Shown: positions 56,584 through 64,000 of the stretch, piece after piece
How the letters are laid out: each line of letters starts with the position of its first letter
Position numbering within the stretch: the stretch's first letter is position 1
DNA from: Chitinophaga oryzae
GTDB lineage: Bacteria > Bacteroidota > Bacteroidia > Chitinophagales > Chitinophagaceae
Length of the DNA: 64,000 nt
Direction: 5' to 3'
Assembly (NCBI RefSeq): GCF_012516375.2
Contig: NZ_CP051204.2
Span: 1 to 64,000, forward strand
Made by a program: the position numbers and the translations under genes
The notes under the pieces: model-generated
Database searches by the model: none
Seen by the model: only the letters and a program-made list of their open reading frames with translations
Told to the model about the DNA's origin: nothing

Positions 56584-56700
56584 AATTACGAATTACGGAT
56601 TACGAATTACGAATTAAGGGCTGTTTTATGGAGCAGTTAGTTATTAACCTTTCTATAAAGCAACCCTTAATTCGTAATTCGTAATCCGTAATTCGTAATT
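56584..56700. repeat. Heptad-armed long hairpin, copy B
   Basis: The two arms are perfect reverse complements over about 37 bases. Each has four heptads, AATTACG, AATTACG, GATTACG and AATTACG, before AATTAAGGG. The 61-base core lines up base for base in length with copy A at 14393. It begins 8 bases upstream of the patatin start and ends 1 base from the ctaA stop, so it sits at the 3' end of ctaA. Confidence 0.92.
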
Positions 56701-56701
56701 A

Positions 56702-57742
56702 TTATCTGGCCCTGCTGAGATAGAGGGTCCATACCAGTGAAAGCAGCAACAGCATCCCTACGCACTGGTGCAGGATACCATAGCTGATGGGTATTTTCAC
56801 CTGGCTGTTGAGCAGCGTGAGCACCCCCAGCAGCACCTGCAGTAATACCAGCAGCAAGGGCAGGTAACGGATACCATGCAGCAGGCTGTTGGCCGGTGTT
56901 TGTGCTGATTTCCACCACCAAACGGCTATCAGGATGGTGATCAGGTAGGCCAGCCCGCGGTGTATAAACTGTATAGTGATCGTGTTATGGGCAATGTCTG
57001 TCCAGAAACCGCCCTGGGAGAACATCCCGGCAGGTATCCAGGCGCCGTTGATGTCCGGCCAGGTATTGGCCACCAGCGCAGCATGCAGGCCCGCCATAAA
57101 AGCACCGTATATCAGCTGCACTGCCACCAGGACCAGCAACCAGGTATTTAACCGCTTCAGTGAAGGCACTTTGAGAATTTCTTTTGCGGGAACGCTGATT
57201 TTCAATGCAAACCAGAAAAGATAACACAACAGCACCAGCGCCGACATAAAATGTACCGCCAGGCGGATATGGCTTACGTAGAGGTTTTCATCGTTCAGGC
57301 CGCTCTTTACCATGATCCAGCCGATAAGCCCCTGCAGGCCTCCCAGCACAAAGAGCACAATCATCGGGTTGATCATCTCTTTGCTGATCTTCTTCTTCAC
57401 CACGAAATAAATAAACGGTATAATAAAGACAACACCGATCAGCCGCGCCCAGTCACGATGCAGCCACTCCCAGAAATAAATGAATTTAAAATCTGATAAG
57501 GTAAAATGGTTGTTGACGTATTTATACTGCGCAATCTGCTTATATCCGTCAAAAGCTTTTTGCCAGGCCGCTTCATTCATCGGCGGAAAAGCGCCCAGCA
57601 ACGGCTGCCACTCTGTAATCGACAGGCCGGAACCGGTTAAGCGGGTCAGCCCTCCCAATAATACCTGGATCACCAGCATGCCCACTCCTATATACAGCCA
57701 GATGGCCACCGGGCGGTTATTCTTGATATTAACTGTTTCCAT
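56702..57742 (-). CDS. ctaA: Heme A synthase (COX15/CtaA family)
   Basis: This enzyme oxidises the methyl group of heme O to the formyl of heme A for cytochrome c oxidase. It has 346 residues and eight predicted membrane helices. The paired heme-ligand histidines are visible in EWLHRDWARLIGV, VSHIRLAVHF, QFIHRGLAYL and ILHQCVGM. No ctaB or oxidase genes are next to it in the window. Its stop codon abuts heptad hairpin B. Confidence 0.94.
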   Translation of the reverse strand: METVNIKNNRPVAIWLYIGVGMLVIQVLLGGLTRLTGSGLSITEWQPLLGAFPPMNEAAWQKAFDGYKQIAQYKYVNNHFTLSDFKFIYFWEWLHRDWARLIGVVFIIPFIYFVVKKKISKEMINPMIVLFVLGGLQGLIGWIMVKSGLNDENLYVSHIRLAVHFMSALVLLCYLFWFALKISVPAKEILKVPSLKRLNTWLLVLVAVQLIYGAFMAGLHAALVANTWPDINGAWIPAGMFSQGGFWTDIAHNTITIQFIHRGLAYLITILIAVWWWKSAQTPANSLLHGIRYLPLLLVLLQVLLGVLTLLNSQVKIPISYGILHQCVGMLLLLSLVWTLYLSRAR

Positions 57743-57750
57743 AAACGCTG

Positions 57751-57758
57751 CAAAAATA
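57751..57758 (-). promoter_or_regulatory. TAnnTTTG promoter element of ctaA
   Basis: TATTTTTG followed by C on the minus strand matches the -7 consensus and lies eight bases before the ATG at 57742, so the mRNA would have almost no leader. Confidence 0.5.
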
Positions 57759-57919
57759 GTGAATTACGGCTCCCGAAATACTCACATTCTTTTAACAATC
57801 GCGTAATGTTCTGTTAACGCTGGCCTCTGATCTTTGCGGTGAAAATTAAACGGCAATAATTGTATTAGCTAATACTGCCCTTACAAGTAAAAAAGACAAC
57901 ACATTAAAAAAATAATGTC

Positions 57920-58366
57920 ATGAAACACTTTTGTTTTGTTTTAGTTCCCAAAGCAACGATGATTGTATTAGCCACCATCCTCATTCCCTTTGTAACCATG
58001 CATGCGCAGGATAGATCATTTGCTTACAACAACCGGTTTGTAGCAGAGCAGCCTTCATCTGGTATCAAAAAGGACCTGGAAGTGGAAATCAGCCAGCCTC
58101 AGAAAGAAACGCTGAACTTCACGCTGGCAGTGATCAATCCGGAAAACGAGAAATTGACACTCTACATCAAAGATAGCTACAACAACACCCTTCACCGGGA
58201 AGTATTACCTGCAACTGTTAAATTTGAAGCACGCTACAACCTGCAATCACTCGAAGACGGCCAGTACATCTTCGAAATCAGAAGCGGAAAAAATAAAGTA
58301 GCGGAAAAAGCTATCGGTATCAAAACACAGACGATGGTTAGCAGAACCGTTTCTGTAGAAAAATAA
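57920..58366 (+). CDS. Small secreted protein, all-beta, function unknown
   Basis: This is a 148-residue exported protein. A long signal sequence (1-31, ending MHAQ) leads to an immunoglobulin-like segment (about 50-140): FTLAVINPENEKLTLYIKD, then LHREVLPATVKFEARYNLQ and DGQYIFEIRSGKNKVAEK. The shape resembles DUF3244-type domains and C-terminal sorting-type domains of Bacteroidota, where the phrase DGQYIFEI with following lysines is common, but no known family is confirmed. It is alone, divergent from ctaA, with a hairpin 3' of it. Confidence 0.75.
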   Translation: MKHFCFVLVPKATMIVLATILIPFVTMHAQDRSFAYNNRFVAEQPSSGIKKDLEVEISQPQKETLNFTLAVINPENEKLTLYIKDSYNNTLHREVLPATVKFEARYNLQSLEDGQYIFEIRSGKNKVAEKAIGIKTQTMVSRTVSVEK

Positions 58367-58383
58367 TCCTGCAACACTATTTC

Positions 58384-58512
58384 TGATTTGGTTAATTGGT
58401 TATTTAAATGCAAAGGAGATTATCGTCTGATAATCTCCTTCGTATTTTAATAAATATCAAAAGCTCTAAATTCCCAAATCTCTAAATATCAAAATTTCTA
58501 AATTTCTAAATG
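58384..58512. repeat. Long imperfect palindrome with A/T-rich 7-8-base units
   Basis: A perfect 12-bp stem (AAGGAGATTATC with GATAATCTCCTT, 58413-58440) is flanked by degenerate arms. The left has TTTGGTTAATTGGTTATTTAAA; the right has repeated CTAAATTT-type units. It lies between two convergent stops: 17 bases after the small secreted protein and 1 base from the GH3 fusion stop. Size and placement resemble hairpins A and B, but the arms are much less regular. Confidence 0.5.
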
Positions 58513-58513
58513 G

Positions 58514-61417
58514 TTACGGTTTCATCGCTTCATACACCACATCCATCATTTTACCTCTTGTGTTGAGGGCAGACAGCTTGCCATTGGAACCACCATTCGG
58601 ATATACCCTGTTGCTCAGGAAGATAAACACCATTTTGCTGTTGGGATCTGCCCAAACACAGGTGCCGGTGAAGCCGGTGTGCCCAAAAGTAGCGCCGGAA
58701 GTTAGTTTGGAAGGATAACTTTCCCGGCGGGTATTATTGTCTTTCTCCGGTTTGTCGAAACCCAGTCCGCGACGGCTGATGCTGCTGTTGTAAGCAGTGA
58801 ACAACCTTACCGTTTCCGGTTTGATATACTGTACGCCTCCGAAAGCGCCGTTATTCAGCAGCATCTGCATAATTACCCCCAGGTCGTGTGCGTTGGAATA
58901 CAGGCCGGCATGACCGGCTACGCCGCCCAGCATGGCTGCTCCCGGATCGTGCACAAAACCACGCAGTAATTGCATCCGGAAAAAGTTCTCCCGTTCGGTG
59001 GGCACCAGCAAAGGCAACTGGAACCGCTCCCGCGGCAGAAAGCCGGTGGTGGCCAGTCCTAACGGTTTATAAAACGTTTCCAATACGTACTGGTCCAATT
59101 TTTTGCCGGTCACCTGTTCTACTATTTTCCCCAGGAATAAAAAATCCAGGTCGCTGTAAACATAGCCCTGATGGGGATTTACCCTGCTATCGAGGATCTT
59201 TTTCCAGATAGAGTCCACATAGCGGTGGTCCATATACATGTTTTCCGCTACCTGCACGGAATGAAGCTCGTCCGGGGTACTGTGATACAGCGCGGTATCC
59301 GGCCGGCCATCGGGGTATAAAGTTTCCTTGTAAAACGGGATGAAAGCTACCAGTCCTGCCTGGTGCAGGAGGATGTCCCTTATTTTCAGCCCGGATTTGT
59401 CAGTGCCCTGTACGAAGGGCAGATACTCCCCCAGCGTTCCGTCGAGGCTCACTTTACCTTCATCATACAGGCGCATGATGGAGATGGTGGTAGCGCATAC
59501 TTTGGTAACGGAGGCCAGGTCGTAGATGGCACCGGGAGAAACCGGCTCCTGGCTGTTGTATTCGTAGTGACCAAAAGTACGGTTGTAAACGACTTTTCCG
59601 TCTTTCAGGGCCAGCACCTCGCAGCCGGGTGCGGCGCCACGGGCGATCATGTCATTGGCCAGGGCGTCGATGCCGGCCAGGCGGGCTTCGTTCATCCCTG
59701 CTTCGGCGGGGGTGACGGCAGGCAGATCGGTATACAGGTCTACATCATAGGAGATGCCGGTTCCTTCGGGCAGGCCGGGGCATACCGTTACCGGCAATTT
59801 CCCTTTGGGCCCCAGTTTCCCGAACAGCAGGTCTGCCGCTACTTTCTGGGTGATGTTGTCATCTTCGTAGGCAGCCACAATATTTTTGGCGTCGCACCAG
59901 TGCTGGATAGCGTACGGATTGCCGAATACCACGGTAGCGGAAGGCATTTCCGATTGCAGCTGTCTGACGATCAGGCGTTCAGCCAGCGTCAGGCCGAAGT
60001 TATTGGCCGGGCGGCGGCTGAAATTGTGCACGCTGATGATCACGGCTTTATAGTCACGCTGGATGCGGGATACAATCGGCGCTATCTGTTGCACCGTTTG
60101 ACGGGAGGTGAAGATAAAAGCGTCTGTACCGGGCTTGTAGGCTTTGACAGCGTCGAGGAAAGCATTGTTGCCATCGGCGCCGACGGCGATCACGGCCAGT
60201 TTCTGCTGGGTCATGGCCGGGGAGAACGGTATCAGTTTATCGTCATTTTTTACGAGAGTGATGGCTTTTTCCGCGATGCGGCGCGTCAGGGTGTCTGTCA
60301 GCGCGTTTAGATCATTAGTGAGATTATTTGTCTCAATGCGTTGTGGTTTCCAGAGACCTAAGTCATATTTGGCGTGGAGAACCTTTTTAACGCGGGCATC
60401 CACTTCCTGCTGGCTGATCTGTCCTTTTTTGATAGCCTTCATGATAGCGGATATACTGCCGGAGGCGGTAGAGGGCAGGATCATGAGGTCGTTGCCGGCC
60501 AGCAAAGACTGCAAGGATTCCTGGCCTTTGGAGTAGAATTTGGCGATGCCTTTCATTTCCAGCGCATCGGTGACGATAAGGCCTTTGTAGCCCAGTTCGT
60601 TTTTCAGCAGTTTGGTCACTGCTTTATAGGAAATGGAAGTGGGCGTATTAGGCTTGTTATCGATCGCGGGAATAAAGAGGTGCCCTACCATGACGGAGCC
60701 TACGCCTGCGGCGATCGCTTCGCGGAAAGGATACAGTTCGAGGGAATCGAGCGCCTGCCGGCTCTTGTTGATGGAAGGCAGGTCAAAGTGGGAGTCCACA
60801 TTGGTATCGCCATGGCCGGGAAAGTGTTTGGCGCAGGCCATCACGCCGGTAGACTGCATACCTTTGATGGCGGCGACGCCAAGGCCGGCCACCAGGTATT
60901 TGTTTTCGCCGAAGGAGCGGTCGTTGATGACCGGGTTGTTCGGGTTATTGTTGATATCCATATCGGGAGCGAAGTCGAGATGGATGCCGATGCGTTTGCA
61001 TTGTTCGCCCATGACGCGGCCGGCTTCATAAGCCAGTGCGGTATCGCGGGTGGCGCCGATCATCATGTTGCGGGGGAGGGAGGTAACGCTGTCGAGGCGC
61101 ATCCCGAGGCCCCATTCGCCGTCGATGGACACCAGCAGCGGTACTTTGGAGATGGACTGGTAGTAGTTGGTAAGGTTGGCTTCCCGCACGGGGCCGCCCT
61201 GGAAGAAGATGACGCCGCCGACTTTGTTGTCGCGGATATCTTTGGCCACGGCGTTAATGTGGTCCTGTCCGAAGTTAGAGTGAGCCCTGATCACGATTAG
61301 TTGCGCAATGCGTTCTGCCGGTGTCAGAGATTGGAATACGCTGTCAACCCACTGTGAAGCCGTATCTTGTGGCCGTTTGGTGATGGTGTTGACTTTCTTG
61401 TTCTTCTTTTTGTTCAT
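58514..61417 (-). CDS. Glycoside hydrolase family 3 (NagZ-like) fused to a beta-lactamase-fold serine hydrolase
   Basis: This bifunctional periplasmic protein has 967 residues in the open frame. The GH3 domain (about 25-600) has the NagZ hallmarks KHFPGHGDT at 197-205 and nucleophile Asp284 (VTDALEMKG). The C-terminal serine-hydrolase domain (about 605-967) shows SVTK, YSD and HTG motifs of class C beta-lactamase/PBP-like enzymes. Such fusions are known in Bacteroidota, probably for cell-wall fragments. As read it starts at MNKKKNKK without export signal, but a signal peptide, MRKQLLVAGLTGLLMTGSA, begins at 61494 in another frame; one missing base near 61438 would join them as SAYTYAPGAMNKKK. 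I judge the longer start as real. Confidence 0.93.
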   Translation of the reverse strand: MNKKKNKKVNTITKRPQDTASQWVDSVFQSLTPAERIAQLIVIRAHSNFGQDHINAVAKDIRDNKVGGVIFFQGGPVREANLTNYYQSISKVPLLVSIDGEWGLGMRLDSVTSLPRNMMIGATRDTALAYEAGRVMGEQCKRIGIHLDFAPDMDINNNPNNPVINDRSFGENKYLVAGLGVAAIKGMQSTGVMACAKHFPGHGDTNVDSHFDLPSINKSRQALDSLELYPFREAIAAGVGSVMVGHLFIPAIDNKPNTPTSISYKAVTKLLKNELGYKGLIVTDALEMKGIAKFYSKGQESLQSLLAGNDLMILPSTASGSISAIMKAIKKGQISQQEVDARVKKVLHAKYDLGLWKPQRIETNNLTNDLNALTDTLTRRIAEKAITLVKNDDKLIPFSPAMTQQKLAVIAVGADGNNAFLDAVKAYKPGTDAFIFTSRQTVQQIAPIVSRIQRDYKAVIISVHNFSRRPANNFGLTLAERLIVRQLQSEMPSATVVFGNPYAIQHWCDAKNIVAAYEDDNITQKVAADLLFGKLGPKGKLPVTVCPGLPEGTGISYDVDLYTDLPAVTPAEAGMNEARLAGIDALANDMIARGAAPGCEVLALKDGKVVYNRTFGHYEYNSQEPVSPGAIYDLASVTKVCATTISIMRLYDEGKVSLDGTLGEYLPFVQGTDKSGLKIRDILLHQAGLVAFIPFYKETLYPDGRPDTALYHSTPDELHSVQVAENMYMDHRYVDSIWKKILDSRVNPHQGYVYSDLDFLFLGKIVEQVTGKKLDQYVLETFYKPLGLATTGFLPRERFQLPLLVPTERENFFRMQLLRGFVHDPGAAMLGGVAGHAGLYSNAHDLGVIMQMLLNNGAFGGVQYIKPETVRLFTAYNSSISRRGLGFDKPEKDNNTRRESYPSKLTSGATFGHTGFTGTCVWADPNSKMVFIFLSNRVYPNGGSNGKLSALNTRGKMMDVVYEAMKP

Positions 61418-61494
61418 AGCGCCGGGGGCATAGGTATAGCGCTCCCGGTCATCAGCAAGCCTGTCAGTCCTGCAACCAGTAATTGTTTCCTCAT

Positions 61495-61732
61495 GTCATA
61501 AACTTACAAATAATCGGGCAAGATTTCATTACCAGTGCCTGACTATCAAATAATTATTAAAAAACCGTATATGTTTTTGTCAAATCGCCAGATATTCGTT
61601 AAATTAGAATATTCTATTGAAGATATTTTACAGTTCCGCTATAAATATTAAAATATCTTTACTATTTTGTCTAAATCTTTTATATTTTTTAACCAATCGC
61701 AATTTTAGTTACCAATACATTCAATTGTTTGT
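61495..61732. other. A/T-rich divergent spacer
   Basis: Between the GH3 fusion and adk lies a strongly A/T-rich region of about 240 bases. It must hold the promoters of both. Apart from the adk element at 61733 I see nothing definite. Confidence 0.4.
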
Positions 61733-61740
61733 TATATTTG
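61733..61740 (+). promoter_or_regulatory. TAnnTTTG promoter element of adk
   Basis: TATATTTG followed by C matches the -7 consensus, 33 bases before the adk start. The -33 half is not evident. Confidence 0.55.
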
Positions 61741-61773
61741 CAACCTTGCGAGTAAAGTAGATTTTAATAAAAC

Positions 61774-62361
61774 ATGGTCAATCTCATTTTATTTGGCCCT
61801 CCCGGTAGCGGTAAGGGTACACAAAGTGCTAAGATAATAGATAAGTACGGGCTTATACATCTGTCTACCGGCGATTTGCTGCGTTCAGAGATAGCCAATA
61901 AAACACCTTTGGGCATGGAAGCCACCAAGTTTATGGACCAGGGTTTACTGGTACCGGATGAAGTGGTGATCGGTATGATCAGCTCCAAGCTGGACGCCAA
62001 TCCGGACGCCCGGGGTTTCATTTTTGACGGTTTTCCCCGTACTACCGCCCAGGCAGAAGCGCTGGACAAATTGCTGGCCCTGAAAAAAACGGCTATCTCG
62101 GTGGTATTGTCCCTCGAAGTACCGGAAGATGAACTGATCAAGCGCCTGCTGAACCGCGGTAAAACCTCCGGCCGTAGCGACGATTCCTCTGAAGACGTGG
62201 TAAAAGCACGTATTGTGGAATATCATAATAAAACAGCGCCGGTAGCTGACCACTACGCAAAATTCGGCAAGTTCAGGAAAGTGAAGGGAGATGGCAGTGA
62301 AGCGGAAGTATTTGACCTGCTCTGCAAAGAACTGAATGAACTGGTAGCAGAGAAGGTATAA
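61774..62361 (+). CDS. adk: Adenylate kinase
   Basis: This enzyme catalyses AMP + ATP to two ADP. It has 195 residues. The P-loop GPPGSGKGT is at 8-16, the AMP-binding STGDLLR and FDGFPRT follow, and the short LID version GKTSGRSDD replaces the longer zinc-type LID. The short form is what I expect for Bacteroidota. It stands about 170 bases upstream of obgE. Confidence 0.97.
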   Translation: MVNLILFGPPGSGKGTQSAKIIDKYGLIHLSTGDLLRSEIANKTPLGMEATKFMDQGLLVPDEVVIGMISSKLDANPDARGFIFDGFPRTTAQAEALDKLLALKKTAISVVLSLEVPEDELIKRLLNRGKTSGRSDDSSEDVVKARIVEYHNKTAPVADHYAKFGKFRKVKGDGSEAEVFDLLCKELNELVAEKV

Positions 62362-62407
62362 AGGGGTTTTATCCCGCCATTAGAAAGACATACAGACCTT
62401 ATATAAC

Positions 62408-62483
62408 ACGCAAAGATTGTAAGTTAGGAGCTAAGGACACCGGAAAAGTGTACCAAATTCGCTCAAACTTAACGATCTTTGCG
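62408..62483. repeat. Inverted repeat between adk and obgE
   Basis: ACGCAAAGAT followed by TGTAAGTT (62408-62425) pairs with AACTTAACGATCTTTGCGT (62466-62483), with one small bulge and a 40-base loop. The right arm ends in GCGTTTTATTTT. It could be the adk terminator with a large loop, or a regulatory or repeat element. Confidence 0.55.
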
Positions 62484-62528
62484 TTTTATTTTCTGGCAGC
62501 AGCCATTTTGGTTTAAAAATATTGATTA

Positions 62529-63562
62529 GTGGAAAAAGCGAACTTCGTAGATTATATCCGTGTATTTTGTAAGTCTGGTAAAGGCGGCGCAGGCAGTATG
62601 CATTTTATGCGTACCAAGTTCAATGCGATGGCCGGCCCCGACGGTGGCGACGGTGGCAGAGGCGGACACGTGATCCTGAGAGGGAACGCTCAGTTATGGA
62701 CCCTGTTGCACCTGCGCTGGCATAAAAACCTGCTGGCAGAAGACGGTGAAAACGGCAGTGGCGACAACTGTACCGGCCGCTTTGGAAAGGATATTATCAT
62801 CGAAGTACCGCTGGGCACTACTGCCAAAGACGAAGAAACAGGCCGCGTGGAAGCGGAAATCCTCCACGATGGCCAGGAAGTGATCTGGATCCCCGGCGGC
62901 CAGGGCGGCCGCGGCAACGCCTACTTTAAATCGGCTACCAACCAGACACCGGAATATGCTCAACCCGGCATGCCCGGGCAGGAAGGCTGGAAAATCGTAG
63001 AACTGAAAGTACTGGCCGACGTAGGACTGGTAGGTTTCCCGAATGCCGGCAAATCCACCCTCCTTTCCACTATCTCCGCCGCCAAACCCAAAGTGGCAGA
63101 CTACGCTTTCACCACCCTCACCCCCAACTGGGGATGGTAGCGTACCGTGACAACCAATCCTTCTGCATGGCAGACCTTCCGGGCATCATCGAAGGCGCCC
63201 ACGAAGGCAAAGGACTGGGTCACCGGTTTTTACGACACATTGAAAGAAACGCCGTTTTATTATTTCTGATTCCTGCCGACAGCGCCGATCACCGCAAAGA
63301 GTTTGACGTGCTGGTCAACGAACTGGAACAGTATAATCCCGAGCTCCTGGATAAACAGTTTTTGCTGGCCATCAGTAAAAGCGATATGCTCGATGACGAA
63401 CTGAAAGCCGCCATCGCAGCAGAATTGCCGGAAGATGTGCCGCATGTATTTATCTCCTCTGTCACACAGCAGGGAATCACTGAGCTGAAAGATATCTTGT
63501 GGCAAGCCCTGACAGACAAAGACAACCAGATAAGTACAGCCGGCACCGTTAGCGCCGAATAA
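62529..63562 (+). CDS. obgE: GTPase Obg, one frameshift
   Basis: This essential GTPase acts in late 50S ribosome assembly and stress response. It starts with GTG at 62529. The glycine-rich Obg fold (about 4-157: [24 protein letters not shown]) is followed by the G domain with G1 [10 protein letters not shown]3 DLPGIIEGA and G4 SKSD. The frame breaks near 63128; adding one C gives [15 protein letters not shown] and yields 344 residues, the usual length. As obgE is indispensable, the break is probably an error. The lipoprotein gene at 63623 follows about 60 bases later. Confidence 0.95.
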
Positions 63563-63622
63563 CTGACAGGGCAAGGGACCTGTAATAAAACGTCCATGTT
63601 TCGTTACACGATCCCACTTACT

Positions 63623-64000
63623 ATGAAAACACTGTTAAAGCTTGTACTGCCGGCATCCCTGCTGATGACGGCCTGCCAACAAACAAAAACACCTGTTAAG
63701 GAAAAACCCGTCCAGATCGATACTATGCAGCTGATAGCCCTCCCGGCGCCGTCAGCTGAAAAAGTCGCGTCCAATGAAGTGTCTGTAGTAAGCCGCGACA
63801 GTACGACGTATGTGCGTTTCGGTGACTGCTATTTTTCGCTCGACTGGATTTCGGCAGACCAGCAACGCAATGACTTTGAAAAACATCCTGATACCCTCTA
63901 CTTTTCACTCGAGCCCAAACGCACCATCGAAGGCCAGATGCTGGCCATTACCACCGGCGAAGCCGAAAAAATAAAAGTATGGCAGCGCTTCGAAACCAGC
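63623..64000 (+). CDS. Lipoprotein, 5' part only
   Basis: This open frame begins at ATG 63623 and runs off the right edge of the window (126 codons seen). MKTLLKLVLPASLLMTAC is a lipoprotein signal with Cys18 after LMTA, followed by a linker QQTKTPVKEKPVQ. The visible mature part (YVRFGDCYFSLDWISADQQ) has a mix of Asp and aromatic residues, with no family I recognise. It may be cotranscribed with obgE. Confidence 0.75.
   Translation, partial: MKTLLKLVLPASLLMTACQQTKTPVKEKPVQIDTMQLIALPAPSAEKVASNEVSVVSRDSTTYVRFGDCYFSLDWISADQQRNDFEKHPDTLYFSLEPKRTIEGQMLAITTGEAEKIKVWQRFETS

Noticed and set aside
62529..63562. obgE considered as two genes
   Set aside because: The two parts are the two halves of one G domain and join with one base.
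1..64000. tRNA or rRNA genes
   Set aside because: No GTTCGAATC-type T-loop with matching acceptor stem and no rRNA stretch was seen by eye; a tRNAscan-SE run would be decisive.

Overview
The window reads as a chromosomal piece of a Bacteroidota genome, most likely a Chitinophaga-type member of the Chitinophagaceae. The support is two SusC/SusD outer-membrane nutrient uptake pairs, a FecR anti-sigma/ECF sigma switch, a type IX secretion C-terminal sorting domain, an S46 dipeptidyl-peptidase, a C-A-B ordered succinate:quinone oxidoreductase operon, and repeated TAnnTTTG promoter elements. Base composition is close to half GC with A/T-rich spacers. I saw no tRNA, rRNA, CRISPR array, transposase or prophage gene.

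Layout. 1-9.4 kb (minus): a polysaccharide utilisation locus transcribed sigma factor, FecR, SusC with STN domain, SusD, then a secreted glycoside hydrolase that leaves the window at base 1. The three structural genes carry about ten single-base frameshifts. 9.7-14.4 kb (plus): a second, divergent SusC/SusD pair without its own regulator. 14.4-17.6 kb (minus): lptB, a GH3-type acyl-adenylate family gene and fabG. 17.8-18.7 kb: metF. 19.1-23.1 kb (minus): three outer-membrane beta-barrel genes and a TlpA-like thioredoxin. 23.2-36.6 kb (plus): rlmD, an active and an apparently inactive rhomboid, two endonuclease/exonuclease/phosphatase paralogues, cysS, an M28 peptidase, an AlkA/AlkB alkylation-repair pair followed by a SIR2-fold protein, a META-domain protein and a secreted tandem SGNH hydrolase. 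36.7-45.6 kb (minus): an IPT/TIG lipoprotein, then a porin, DASS dicarboxylate carrier and SdhC-SdhA-SdhB operon, then a DPP7-like peptidase. 45.9-50.9 kb (plus): a coiled-coil lipoprotein, rnhB, rpoN, a membrane protein and recA. 51.2-64 kb: typA, an alpha/beta hydrolase, a membrane patatin, ctaA, a small secreted protein, a GH3-glycosidase/beta-lactamase-fold fusion, adk, obgE and the start of a lipoprotein gene.

Most genes are housekeeping or envelope functions. The noteworthy signals are: long hairpins with heptameric ATTACGA arms placed directly against stop codons (two clear copies and two looser relatives); TAnnTTTG promoter elements 4-5 bases from the start codon of three genes, implying leaderless mRNAs; a rhomboid that lost its catalytic histidine beside an intact one; an internally duplicated SGNH protein whose first half lost two catalytic positions; a SIR2-fold protein 17 bases behind alkB; and a frameshift pattern, including essential obgE, that looks like sequence error rather than gene decay.
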